Shown here piece by piece: positions 18,380 through 26,855 of a stretch of DNA of 64,000 bases. The notes below the pieces were generated by a model, which worked only from the letters and a program-made list of their open reading frames with translations, had not been told where the DNA came from and searched no databases. The position numbers were made by a program, and so were the translations under genes. This DNA is from Desulfobacterales bacterium (GTDB taxonomy: Bacteria > Desulfobacterota > Desulfobacteria > Desulfobacterales > Desulfosalsimonadaceae): positions 675,001 through 739,000 of the forward strand of contig JAXHNP010000006.1 of assembly GCA_034520365.1 (NCBI GenBank). The letters are read 5' to 3'. Positions within the stretch are counted from its first letter, which is position 1, and the number at the start of each line of letters is the position of its first letter.

Positions 18380-19039
18380 GGAAGACTCGGGCGAACAACA
18401 GGATCCAGGATTCAGGCTGATACAAAAAACTGGCCAAATCTAGTGCATTGAGCGGCTTGGTTTCTCGGTTGTTTCGGCGGTTCAAGGTTTACAGTTCAGG
18501 GTTCACAGTTCACAGTTCACGGTTTGCAATTAAGCACCAAAAATAATTAAGCACCAAATCTCAAATTCCAAATTACAAACAATGGCCAAAAAACAATGAC
18601 CAAAATTTCAAACAAACGGCGGCCTGAGATAAGTGCACTTGTCATTTCGGGCGGGAGCGGGCAATGTTTTATTAAAGATCCCTCGTCGCTGTCGCTCCTC
18701 GGGATGACAGGGGGTAGGGGCTTTCGCTCTTAGGGATGACAGTGAAGGGTGTCAAACCTTGAATTGTGAATTAAAAAAGGGAAGTTCAGAGTTCACAGTT
18801 CACAGTTCAGGGTTCAGGGTTCACGGTTCAGTCGAAGCACCAAACAGGAAAAAGCACCAAAAAGAAAAAAGCACCAAATAACAAAACACAAATTTCAAAC
18901 AAGCACCAAAAATGAAAAGCACCAAATAACAAATCACAAATAATAAACAAGCACCCAAATCAGAAGCATCCGATAACAAAAAATAATCAATCAAATCTCA
19001 ATGACCAAAATTTCAAACAAGGGCAGCGGAAGGGTTTTG
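18380..19039. repeat. Composite repeat block with CTGTCATT hairpin element and core
   Basis: 660 bases without a gene. Contains a heptamer GTTCA array (18480-18525), an AT-rich GCACCAAA tract (18535-18615), a hairpin element (18640-18710) ending GGGATGACAG, the core GGGTGTCAAACC... at 18747-18774, a longer GTTCAgr array (18783-18830) and a second AT-rich tract to about 19020. The first 330 bases recur at 26856-27190. Confidence 0.8.
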
Positions 19040-19079
19040 TTCCGAAAAAGTTAAAACTATTTCGGAATATTGGTCCGAA
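19040..19079 (+). promoter_or_regulatory. Overlapping inverted repeats upstream of a DUF4143 ATPase (possible operator)
   Basis: TTCCGAAA (19040-19047), TTTCGGAA (19060-19067) and TCCGAA (19074-19079) form two overlapping inverted pairs immediately before the ATPase start. Such spacing fits a dimeric repressor site or a small hairpin. No known regulator is assigned. Confidence 0.35.
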
Positions 19080-19102
19080 ATCGTTTGGCGAAAAAGGTGT
19101 GT

Positions 19103-20392
19103 ATGTTTAAAGACAGGCTTGTATATCCGGAACTGGAAAAACAGAAAGACAATCAAAAGATTACGGTTCTGGTGGGCGCAAGGCAAGTGGGCAAGACGAC
19201 CCTGATGCACCGGCTGTATGAGTCGTTTGCTAAAAAACACCCCTGCCTGTTTTTGGATCTGGATATCTATTCCAATTATGAGCGTGTCAGCTCTTACGAA
19301 AACTGTATTAACACGCTCAAATTGAATGGGTACCAGGGGACAGGCGATGAGTTGTTTATCCTTTTTCTGGATGAGTTTCAACGATATGCGGACATCAGCC
19401 GGGTGTTGAAAAATCTCAGCGACCATCATCCGGATATCAAGATTTATGCATCCGGCTCCTCTTCACTGGCCATAAATGAACAGATCCAGGAAAGCCTGGC
19501 CGGCCGAAAACGGGTTCTGCGGATATATCCGTTAAATTTCAGGGAGTATCTGCATTTTATCGAGCGGCCTGACTTGATCCAAAAACTTGACAATTTGTCA
19601 AATATTCAATCCGACCGGCTTTTTGAGCTCATCCCGGAAGCTTTCCAGGAACTGGAGCGCTTCATGATTTATGGCGGCTATCCGGAAGTAGCACTGGTGC
19701 CGGACAATGAAAAACAGGCGGTGCTGGCCTCGATCTTTGATCTCTATGTCAAAAAAGATCTGGTGGATTTTTTGAAGATTGAACGAATTCAGCATGCCAG
19801 GACACTGATTCGACAGCTTGCGGTCAATCATGGCCAGCAGGCCCGTTTCAGTCAGTTGTCCCAAGTGGCCGGTATTGATGATAAGACAACGAAAAACTAT
19901 ATCGAAATCCTCAAGGAGACATTTCTGATCACGGTTCATACCCCCTGGTTTACCAACCGGAACAAGGAATTGGTCAAAATGCCCAAGATATATTTTTTAG
20001 ACAGCGGGGTTCGGAATTTTTTTGTCAATAATTTCAATGCCGGTGATGTCCGGTCGGATATGCCGTATATTTTTGAAGGGTTTGTGATTTCCGAATTGAT
20101 CAAATCAGGGGTCGCATCCGAAAATATTAAATTCTGGCGCACGAAAAACAAGCAGGAAGTCGATATGGTATTAGATGACGGCAGTGTGATCACGCCTGTT
20201 GAAATAAAATACAAAAAACGACTCAAGCCATCAGACTACAACGGGCTTTACCGGTTCAGGCAGGCCTATCCCGAATGCGGGACGCCTTTCATGGTGAATC
20301 CGGCGAGCAACCGGCCGGCGGAAAGCGGCGTGCTGCGGGTATCTCCTTTTGAGTTGAACCGGGTGAGAAGGGTGTCAAACCTTGAATTGTGA
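19103..20392 (+). CDS. AAA-type ATPase with DUF4143 C-terminal domain (1)
   Basis: 429 residues from ATG 19103, preceded by AAGGTG; an in-frame TTG at 19070 is less likely. GARQVGKTT is the Walker A motif and LFILFLDEFQR is Walker B, followed by a sensor-like IYASGSSSLAIN. The C-terminal half (FLDSGVRNFF, FEGFVISELIK, WRTKNKQEVDMVL, TPVEIKYKK) is the DUF4143 region with a PD-(D/E)xK-like pattern. Such proteins are common accessory-island genes of unknown role. The last residues, RVSNLEL, are encoded by the dispersed core repeat; the same tail ends the second DUF4143 gene at 33459. Confidence 0.88.
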   Translation: MFKDRLVYPELEKQKDNQKITVLVGARQVGKTTLMHRLYESFAKKHPCLFLDLDIYSNYERVSSYENCINTLKLNGYQGTGDELFILFLDEFQRYADISRVLKNLSDHHPDIKIYASGSSSLAINEQIQESLAGRKRVLRIYPLNFREYLHFIERPDLIQKLDNLSNIQSDRLFELIPEAFQELERFMIYGGYPEVALVPDNEKQAVLASIFDLYVKKDLVDFLKIERIQHARTLIRQLAVNHGQQARFSQLSQVAGIDDKTTKNYIEILKETFLITVHTPWFTNRNKELVKMPKIYFLDSGVRNFFVNNFNAGDVRSDMPYIFEGFVISELIKSGVASENIKFWRTKNKQEVDMVLDDGSVITPVEIKYKKRLKPSDYNGLYRFRQAYPECGTPFMVNPASNRPAESGVLRVSPFELNRVRRVSNLEL

Positions 20393-20751
20393 ATTAAAAA
20401 AGGGAAGTTCAGAGTTCACGGTTCACAGTTCAAGGTTCACGGTTCACAGTTCACAGTTCACGGTTCAGGGTTCAGGGGTCGCAGTTCGCTGTTCACAGTT
20501 TACGGTTCAAATTATGAGCAAGCACCAAAAAAATAGAAGCACCAAATAACAAATCACAAAATGCAAACAAACATCAAATCTCAAAAACTGAAATTCAAAA
20601 CAAATCCCATGTGCTTGCGCCTGCCGTTTCGAAAGGCATTATAGGCGGGCCTTTTTGCGTTGATTCGCTTTTAATATTTGACATCATTTCGGTGAGTGAT
20701 ATACATATATATATATCATATATTAGGTCTGCTGGTAAGAGAGGTTAGGAA
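20393..20751. repeat. Composite repeat block ahead of VapBC
   Basis: The core begins at 20370 inside the preceding gene and ends about 20397. It is followed by a ~110-bp GTTCACR array (20406-20512) and an AT-rich tract (20515-20600). Bases 20698-20726 are an alternating TATA-rich near-palindrome (ATATACATATATATATATCAT) just before the VapB-like gene, a possible autoregulatory operator. Confidence 0.7.
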
Positions 20752-20982
20752 ATGGGCAGTAAACGGACAATAATTACGCTTGAAGAATCAAACAAATCTT
20801 GGTTGGAAGCTTACAGCGCATCTGAAGGGATCTCCATGGCCGAGGCGATTCGAAGAGGGATTAAATGCTTAAAAGCTAATGAAAATAGAAAGCTTTATAA
20901 TGACTTGGTTAATAAAACCAGGGGCAAATGGAAAAAGGGAGACGGGCTTGATTACCAGCGACAAGTAAGATCTGAATGGTAG
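20752..20982 (+). CDS. Ribbon-helix-helix antitoxin (VapB-like)
   Basis: A 76-residue protein with RHH pattern: RTIITLEESNKSWLEAYSAS (strand and helix 1), then ISMAEAIRRGIKCLK (helix 2). The C-terminal part is charged, as usual for toxin-neutralising tails. AGGTTAGGAA precedes the ATG. It is 7 bp upstream of a PIN-domain toxin gene, so the two are one toxin-antitoxin operon. Confidence 0.83.
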   Translation: MGSKRTIITLEESNKSWLEAYSASEGISMAEAIRRGIKCLKANENRKLYNDLVNKTRGKWKKGDGLDYQRQVRSEW

Positions 20983-20989
20983 ATGGGTC

Positions 20990-21364
20990 ATGATTAAACG
21001 GCTTTTAGATTCTGTCATTCTTATTGACCACCTGAATACCATTAATGTCGCTTCTGATTTTATCCGATCTCTTTCGCCTGAGGAGACTGCCATTTCAGTC
21101 ATCACTTATGCTGAAATTATGGTTGGCGTCAAACCAGCGGACAAGGCGTTGGTGAAGTCATTTCTTTACCAGTTTACCATCTTTCCCATTGATATCAGCA
21201 TTGCAGAAATTGCATCTGACTTAAGGCAAAAACATGGTTGGAAATTGCCGGATGCATTTCAGGCAGCGATTGCAGTGCACCACAATATTCAACTCACAAC
21301 AAGAAATACAAAAGACTTTTCATCTGCCAAACATAACTTTGTCGAGATCCCCTATACATTATGA
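20990..21364 (+). CDS. PIN-domain ribonuclease toxin (VapC-like)
   Basis: 124 residues with the full set of PIN acidic residues: D7 (LLDSVILID), E42 (TYAEIMVG), D88 (LPDAFQAA) and D109 (TRNTKDF). VapC toxins cleave tRNA or rRNA and are inhibited by the upstream RHH protein. It appears intact, which is notable because several other toxins of this island are truncated. Confidence 0.9.
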   Translation: MIKRLLDSVILIDHLNTINVASDFIRSLSPEETAISVITYAEIMVGVKPADKALVKSFLYQFTIFPIDISIAEIASDLRQKHGWKLPDAFQAAIAVHHNIQLTTRNTKDFSSAKHNFVEIPYTL

Positions 21365-21903
21365 CTTTGGAAGGGTTCAGGGTTCAGTCGAAGCACCAAA
21401 CAGGAAAAAGCACCAAATAACAAATCACAAATTACAAACAAGCACCAAATCTCAATGACCAAAATTTCAAACAAGCGGCGGCCTGAGATAAGCGCACTTG
21501 TTATTGTCGAGCGGGAGCGAGAAATTTTTACATGAAAGATCCCTCGTCGCTGGCGCTCCTCGGGATGACAGTATGTGAAGGGTGTCAAACCTTGAATTGT
21601 GAATTAAAAAAGAAGAGTTCACGGTTCAGGGTTCACAGTTCACAGTTCACGGTTCAGGGTTAAATTCCAAATCTCAAATCACAAATTACAAACAAGCACC
21701 AAGCAGAATTAAGCACCAAATAACAAAACATAAATTTCAAACAAGCACCAAATCTCAATGACCAAAATTTCAAACAAACGGCGGCCTGAGATAAGCGCAG
21801 TTGTCATTTATCGAAGCGTGCCGGCATGCCGGCGGGGGTAAATCTGTTGGCCTCGCCGTTATGTTTTCTGGTTGACCTTGAGCAATATCACTGAGGTGAA
21901 AAA
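21365..21903. repeat. Composite repeat block ahead of the intact HigA copy
   Basis: Holds an AT-rich tract (21388-21475), a CTGTCATT-type hairpin element (21500-21571), the core at 21580-21607, a GTTCAgr array (21616-21660), a second AT-rich tract (21663-21780) and the leader ATGTTTTCTGGTTGACC... shared with HigA copy 1. No coding gene seen. Confidence 0.78.
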
Positions 21904-22245
21904 ATGGAAGAATACACGGTGAAAAGGCCGTTAAAAAGGCCGCCAACCCATCCGGGGGAAATTCTGCGGGAAGATGTATTGATAAATCTTGGGTTATCGG
22001 TAAGCGAAGCAGCACGAAAACTCGGGGTTTCCCGACAGCAGTTGCATCGCATCTTAGCCTGCACGCATCCGATTTCAATAGAAATGGCTCTTCGAATCGG
22101 CAAATTCGTTGGAAACGGACCTGGCATATGGTTACGTATGCAGCAGGCGCATGATCTTTGGCAAGCTGAGCAACGAATGAGGGATCAGTTATCAAAAATT
22201 GAACCGGCTACATCTGATTATTGCAACAATCAAGATTGTCTATGA
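21904..22245 (+). CDS. HigA/VapI-type antitoxin, intact copy
   Basis: 113 residues. PPTHPGEILREDVLINLGLSVSEAARKLGVSRQQLHRI is the XRE helix-turn-helix of HigA-type antidotes, followed by the conserved MALRIGKFVGNGPGIWLRMQQAHDLWQAE. GAGGTGAAAAA precedes the ATG. In standard higBA operons the toxin lies upstream; here the upstream is only repeat DNA, and a headless HigB remnant follows instead. Confidence 0.9.
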   Translation: MEEYTVKRPLKRPPTHPGEILREDVLINLGLSVSEAARKLGVSRQQLHRILACTHPISIEMALRIGKFVGNGPGIWLRMQQAHDLWQAEQRMRDQLSKIEPATSDYCNNQDCL

Positions 22246-22437
22246 AATGTCAATATTTCCAAGGTTGCCCGGCGAAAACTCAGGCAGCTCGAAATCGCCA
22301 ATCACCTTGAGGATTTAAGAATTCCCCCCGGCAATCATTTAGAGGCGCTTAAAGGCAGTCGTGCCGGTCAATATAGCATTCGCATTAATGATCAGTGGCG
22401 GATCTGCTTTCGCTGGTCGAATGGATTCGCATGTGAA
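22246..22437 (+). pseudogene. HigB/RelE-type toxin remnant lacking its start and end
   Basis: In frame directly after the HigA stop one reads [54 protein letters not shown], the middle and end of a HigB killer protein. About 30 N-terminal residues and the final ~8 (the usual DVEIVDYH) are missing. The 3' break is exactly at a core repeat (GAAGGGTGTCAAACC). No start codon is apparent, so this is a dead toxin. Confidence 0.8.
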
Positions 22438-23062
22438 GGGTGTCAAACCTTGAATTGTGAATTAAAGAAGGGAAGTTCAGAGTTCAGGGTTCACAGTTCA
22501 CAGTTCAGGGTTCAGGGCTCGGTCGAAGCACCAAAAAGAAAAAAGCACCAAAAAGAAAAAAGCACCAAATCTCAAATTACAAATTACAAACAAGAACCAA
22601 GCAGAATTAAGCACCAAATAACAAAACACAAATTTCAAACAAGCACCAAATCTCAATGACCAAAATTTCAAACAAACGGCGGCCTGAGATAAGCGCAGTT
22701 GTTATTATCGAGCGGGAACGAGAAATTTTTACATGAAAGATCCCTCGTCGCTGGCGCTCCTCGGGATGACAGGGTGGAGGTTGGCGCTGCTCGGGATGAC
22801 AAGGGATGGGAATTGTGCTCCTCGGGATGACAGGGGGGCTGGCGCTCCTTGGGATGACGGGGGGAGGTGCTAAAGTTAAAGATATTGAGCAACAAATAAT
22901 AAATTCCAAAAAACAAACCAATCCCGATGACCAAAATTCGGAAATCCCCCTCCCTGCCTTTTCTGCCTGCAATTGACTTTGCATGGAAACCTATTTAAAA
23001 TATAGAAAATGATGTTGATGCCATAGATGTGGATTTTCGATTATCCGATGCGAGGAAGGGCT
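22438..23062. repeat. Composite repeat block with multiple hairpin-arm copies
   Basis: Core at 22438-22465, GTTCAgr array (22476-22530), AT-rich tract (22528-22680), a full CTGTCATT-type hairpin element (22700-22772) and three further copies of its right arm (CTCCTCGGGATGACAG-like) at about 22782-22800, 22817-22832 and 22840-22859. The end (22940-23062) duplicates the leader of UPF0175 copy 1. Confidence 0.75.
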
Positions 23063-23314
23063 ATGACCATGACGCAATTGATCATAGAAGTGCCGGAGAC
23101 AGCGTTTGCGGCATTCAAGCAGACGCCGGCTGAATTCGCCCGGGCAATGAAAATGACAGCTCTTGTTAAGTGGTATGAAGAGGGCAAGATTTCACAGTCC
23201 AAGGCAGCCGAAATCGCGGGTATATCCCGGCAGGAGTTTCTTGAACATTTATATGAGCATAAAATTTCACCGTATCAGCTTGCCCCTGAGGAATTAATCG
23301 ATGAAGTCGGATAA
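23063..23314 (+). CDS. UPF0175 family antitoxin, copy 2
   Basis: An 83-residue protein differing from copy 1 (17502-17753) at only a few residues, for example TQLIIEV against TKLTIEV and EFAR against EFVR. Same leader, same following PIN stub and DUF6883 start, so the whole block was duplicated. ATG 23063 follows GAGGAAGGGC. Confidence 0.85.
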   Translation: MTMTQLIIEVPETAFAAFKQTPAEFARAMKMTALVKWYEEGKISQSKAAEIAGISRQEFLEHLYEHKISPYQLAPEELIDEVG

Positions 23315-23348
23315 GCTTTTAGTCAATGCTTCTCGGCCTATGGGATGA
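23301..23348 (+). pseudogene. N-terminal stub of a DUF3368 PIN-domain toxin, copy 2
   Basis: Reads MKSDKLLVNASRPMG then stop. It has the same length and truncation as the stub after copy 1, so the toxin was lost before the block was duplicated. Confidence 0.68.
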
Positions 23349-23640
23349 TACATGATAGAGTGGCATGAAAGTTCCTAACTGTAAAAATGCTGAGGTTCCA
23401 GAGAGTGCATATTCCGGATGATTTCGGCCACCAATTCCGATTCATCTCGGCCACCAATTCCGGATGATTCCGGCCAGTGATTCCGATTGATGTCGGCCAC
23501 CGATTCCGACGGAAGTCGGCCGGTGATTCCGATCCATTTCGGCCACCCATCACAAGTAATTTTTTGAGCAAAGCTTCGCTGGTGAACAAAAATTATTAGC
23601 GGTAAGTTGTGCCTCTTTTAATCATTCAAAGGAGGTGCAA

Positions 23641-25181
23641 ATGCCAGCGGAGCGAATCACCATGCGAAAAATCAAAGAAGTTTTACGTCTCAAATTCGAA
23701 TGCAGACTCAGTAACCGAAAGATTGCCAACAGTACTTCCATCGCCCGGAGCACGGTAGGCGATTATATCCAGCGGGTCAAGGCTGCGGGCCTTGGCTGGC
23801 CGCTTCCGGAGGATATGGATGATGCGCAATTAGAAAAGATCCTGTTTGACCAGGTGCCCTGCACGTCCAAGGATCACCGGCCGCCTTTAAATTTCTCCTA
23901 TGTCCACCAGGAGCTCAAACGCAAGGGCGTGACCCTCATGCTGTTATGGCATGAATATAAAGCCCAAAACCCCCAAGGCTATCAATACAGCCAGTTCTGT
24001 CATCTCTATCGCCAATGGCGCGATAAACTGGACCCGGTCATGCGCCAGGACCACCGGGCAGGAGAAAAGCTCTTTGTCGACTACAGCGGCATGACCGTGC
24101 CGATTACCGATTCCGGCAGCGGCACCACCTCCGAGGCCCAGATCTTTATCGCCTGTATGGGGGCTTCCAATTACACCTACGCCGAAGCAAGCTTGAGTCA
24201 AAACCTGTCGGACTGGATTGATTCCCATGTCCGGGTATTTGAATTTTTAGGCGGTGTGCCGGAGCTGGTCATCCCCGATAATCTCAAAAGCGGTGTGAAC
24301 AAGGCCTGTCGATATGAGCCGGATCTAAACCCCACGTATCTGGATATGGCCAATCATTATGACACCGCTGTTATCCCGGCCCGGGTCCGGGCACCAAGGA
24401 TAAAGCCAAGGCTGAGGTCAGCGTCCAGATTGTGGAACGCTGGATTTTGGCCAGGCTTCGCAACCGGACGTTCTTCAGTGTCACCGAGTTAAACCGGGCG
24501 ATCGATGAGCTTTTGGTTGAGCTAAACAACAAGTCCTTCCAGAAACTGCCGGGAACCCGAAAAAGCGTGTTTGAGTCCATGGACAAGCCGGCTTTAAAAC
24601 CGCTGCCCATGGCACGGTATCAGTTTGCCCAATGGAAAAAAGCCCGGGTGCATGTTGATTATCATGTGGAAGTCGACGGCCATTATTACAGTGTGCCTTA
24701 CCAGCTTATGAAAAAGCAGCTCGACGTCAGGATAACCGCCAATACCGTGGAATGCTTTTATAAGGGCAAAAGGGTGGCCAGTCATGCCTCAAGCGACCGG
24801 ATGGGCCGGCATACCACGCTCAAGGAACATATGCCCAAAAAGCACCAGCAATATGCGGAATGGACGCCTGAGCGCCTGGTGCGCTGGGCTGGTAAAATCG
24901 GCCCCCATACGGCTGAGTTGATCGAAAAAGTGATGGCTGTTCGTATCCATCCTCAGCAGGGCTTTCGCAGCTGTCTGGGCATTCTTCGGCTGGGCAAAAG
25001 CTATGGGGAGGAGCGGCTTGAAGCCGCTGCCTGTCGGGCCAATCAAATCGGCGGCAAAAGCTATAAAAGCGTGGAGTCCATCCTGAAGAACGGGCTGGAT
25101 CGCAAGCCCCTGGCCGAGGAAGAGTCTTCGGGGAAGCCGATTGACCACGCCAACATCAGGGGCGGGAAATATTACGAGTAA
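23641..25181 (+). pseudogene. istA: IS21 transposase IstA, broken by a frameshift
   Basis: GGAGG precedes ATG 23641. The N-terminus has a helix-turn-helix (NRKIANSTSIARSTVGDYIQ) and FVDYSGMTVPI begins the DDE catalytic core; DNLKSGV and the following region carry the other acidic residues. The frame is lost near 24394 (...RVRAP), where GCACCAAGG lacks one C. It resumes as [16 protein letters not shown] to 25181, including the typical beta-barrel end. A single-base deletion has probably inactivated the element, unless it is a sequencing error. Confidence 0.88.
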
Positions 25182-25410
25182 AAGGTATGGATCTGATCTT
25201 AATTGGGGGCGCTGCCCCCAAACCCCCGGGGTTAACGCATTATGGACCAAAGTATGAGAGATGGGCCGCACGCAGGGTACGGCCCTCATACTTCGGTCAC
25301 CCTGGCCGGCGCTCGGGTCGCTCCCCAGCGTTGCCCTATCCTCCGGCAAAGGCGGATATCAATATAGCCTATTCATTAAACTTTGAAAAGATAAAAAAGG
25401 AAAATATATC
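25182..25410. other. GC-rich hairpin segment between istA and istB
   Basis: Two strong inverted repeats: TTGGGGGC (25203-25210) with GCCCCCAA (25214-25221), and ACCAAAGTATGAG (25246-25258) with CTCATACTTCGGT (25285-25297), the latter with an inner GGGCCG/CGGCCC. IS21 istA and istB genes are usually adjacent or overlapping, so a ~230-bp spacer with hairpins is unusual. It may be a small nested insertion. Confidence 0.5.
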
Positions 25411-26142
25411 ATGTTGACCCATCCGATTATGGACAAATTACAGGCAATGAAGTTCTACGGCATGCGAAAGGCATTTGAAGAGCAACTGCAGACGGCTGAT
25501 ATCGAAAAGTTCTCCTTTGAAGAACGCTTGGGTCTGCTTGTGGATCGAGAACATACAGAAAGGCAGGATAGACAGCTAAAGACCCGGCTGAAAAAAGCCA
25601 AGCTGCGGCATCAGACCAGTATGGAGGACATAGATTATACCTATCCCCGGGGGCTGGATAAGCAGTTCATATTATCGCTTGCCGCCTGCGAATGGTTAAA
25701 AGCCCGTCACAATGTATTTATCACCGGGCCGACCGGGATCGGAAAATCGTATTTGGCCTGCGCACTTGCCCACAAGGCCTGTCTGGAAGGATATAGTGCG
25801 TTGTATCTGCGGGTGCCGAAATTGTTCTCCGAGCTGAGTCTGGCCAAAGGCGACGGCCGTTACGGCAAACTTTTGGCCGGCTTCGCCAAAACGCACTTAT
25901 TAATCCTCGATGACTGGGGCTTATCAAACCTTACCAAGGAGCAGCAGCGGGATTTTCTTGAAATCATAGAGGATCGCTGTGAGATCCACTCAACAGTAAT
26001 CACCAGCCAGCTGCCGGTATCGCATTGGCACGAGGTCATCGATGATCCGACCCTGGCCGATGCCATCCTCGACCGCCTGGTTCACAATGCATACAAAATC
26101 AATCTGAAAGGAGACTCTATGCGGAAGAAAAAAGAAAGTTGA
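25411..26142 (+). CDS. istB: IS21 helper ATPase IstB
   Basis: 243 residues, intact. GPTGIGKS is Walker A and LLILDDWG is Walker B; ITSQLPVSHWHE and LDRLVHNAYKINLKG are the standard IstB/DnaC-like sensor and C-terminal motifs. IstB binds target DNA and activates IstA for transposition. The start MLTHPIMDKLQAMKF is the usual one. Confidence 0.95.
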   Translation: MLTHPIMDKLQAMKFYGMRKAFEEQLQTADIEKFSFEERLGLLVDREHTERQDRQLKTRLKKAKLRHQTSMEDIDYTYPRGLDKQFILSLAACEWLKARHNVFITGPTGIGKSYLACALAHKACLEGYSALYLRVPKLFSELSLAKGDGRYGKLLAGFAKTHLLILDDWGLSNLTKEQQRDFLEIIEDRCEIHSTVITSQLPVSHWHEVIDDPTLADAILDRLVHNAYKINLKGDSMRKKKES

Positions 26143-26624
26143 CTTAAAGCGAGTAATTTGTGAAGGAAAAGACAGCGTCGCTTTGCTCCGAAAAAGTGGC
26201 CGACATCATCCGGAACGAGTGGCCGGAATCAATCGGAACAGGTGGCCGACTTCGTCCGGAACAGGCGGCCGGAATCGCCCGGAATGAGTGGCCGAGTTCG
26301 CCGGAATACGCACCAGAGAGCAAGATTGTTGATTATCTTCTTTCTCAAAGGCATCCAGAGGGAGGGCCAAAGGCAAGGTTTTTCTTCGGATGGGGGTTCA
26401 CGGTAGAAGCACGGGGCGTTCTCGCTTCAGCTTTGATAAAGCAAGTCAATGAAAACGATTACGCCAATGCCGAGGAGGGAAGGCATGGAACAAAGTACAT
26501 TGTCGAAGCTCCGATCGAATCACCAAAAGGAGCAACCACTCCGGTGAAAACAATCTGGATGATCGCGGAAGGCACGAAACATCCTCGATTGATCACCGCA
26601 TATCCAGCATGATAGAGGAAAGAA

Positions 26625-26855
26625 ATGATAAAGGAACACGATAGAGTCATTCTAACGGAAGCGATTGAAGAACATGGGCTTGAGGCTGGTGACATCGGAG
26701 CCGTAGTTTATGTTCATGGCAAAGGAGAAGCCTTTGAGGTGGAATTCGTGACCCTGGACGGAAAAACAGCCGCAGTCTTGGAGTTGGAGTCACATCAGGT
26801 GAGATTTGCAACTGCGCGAGAAATCCCCCACGCAAGGCCTCTCTCCGCTGCCTAA
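26625..26855 (+). CDS. DUF4926 family protein, copy 2
   Basis: 76 residues with the same sequence as 18149-18379. Its DUF6883 partner upstream is interrupted by the IS21-type element, so this gene may now be expressed from element-derived transcription or not at all. Confidence 0.82.
   Translation: MIKEHDRVILTEAIEEHGLEAGDIGAVVYVHGKGEAFEVEFVTLDGKTAAVLELESHQVRFATAREIPHARPLSAA

Larger units (their letters stand above)
23406..26312 (+). mobile_element. IS21-type insertion sequence (2,907 bp)
   Basis: Ends TGCATATTCCGG and, in reverse complement of the right end, TGCGTATTCCGG. Subterminal repeats of TTCGGCCACCAATTCCG type run through 23415-23550 and 26200-26300. Flanked by 8-bp direct repeats CCAGAGAG (23398-23405 and 26313-26320). 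Contains istA (frameshifted) and istB, the IS21 gene pair. Confidence 0.93.
23365..26612 (+). pseudogene. DUF6883 gene, copy 2, split by an IS21-type element
   Basis: The first 41 bases (23365-23405) and the rest (26313-26612) match copy 1 exactly in reading. The IS21-type element sits between them with an 8-bp duplication CCAGAGAG. An open frame enters from the element (from GTG 26160) into the DUF6883 body, so a fusion could be made, but the native start is separated. The DUF4926 partner downstream is intact. Confidence 0.88.

Noticed and set aside
20400-20515. GGTTCAGGGTTCA arrays as telomere-like repeats
   Set aside because: The unit is a degenerate heptamer (GTTCAxx) in a circular-type bacterial context with genes on both sides; there is no chromosome end.
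25187-25417. Small frame between istA and istB
   Set aside because: It lies across the hairpin spacer, has no ribosome binding site, and translates to low-complexity sequence.
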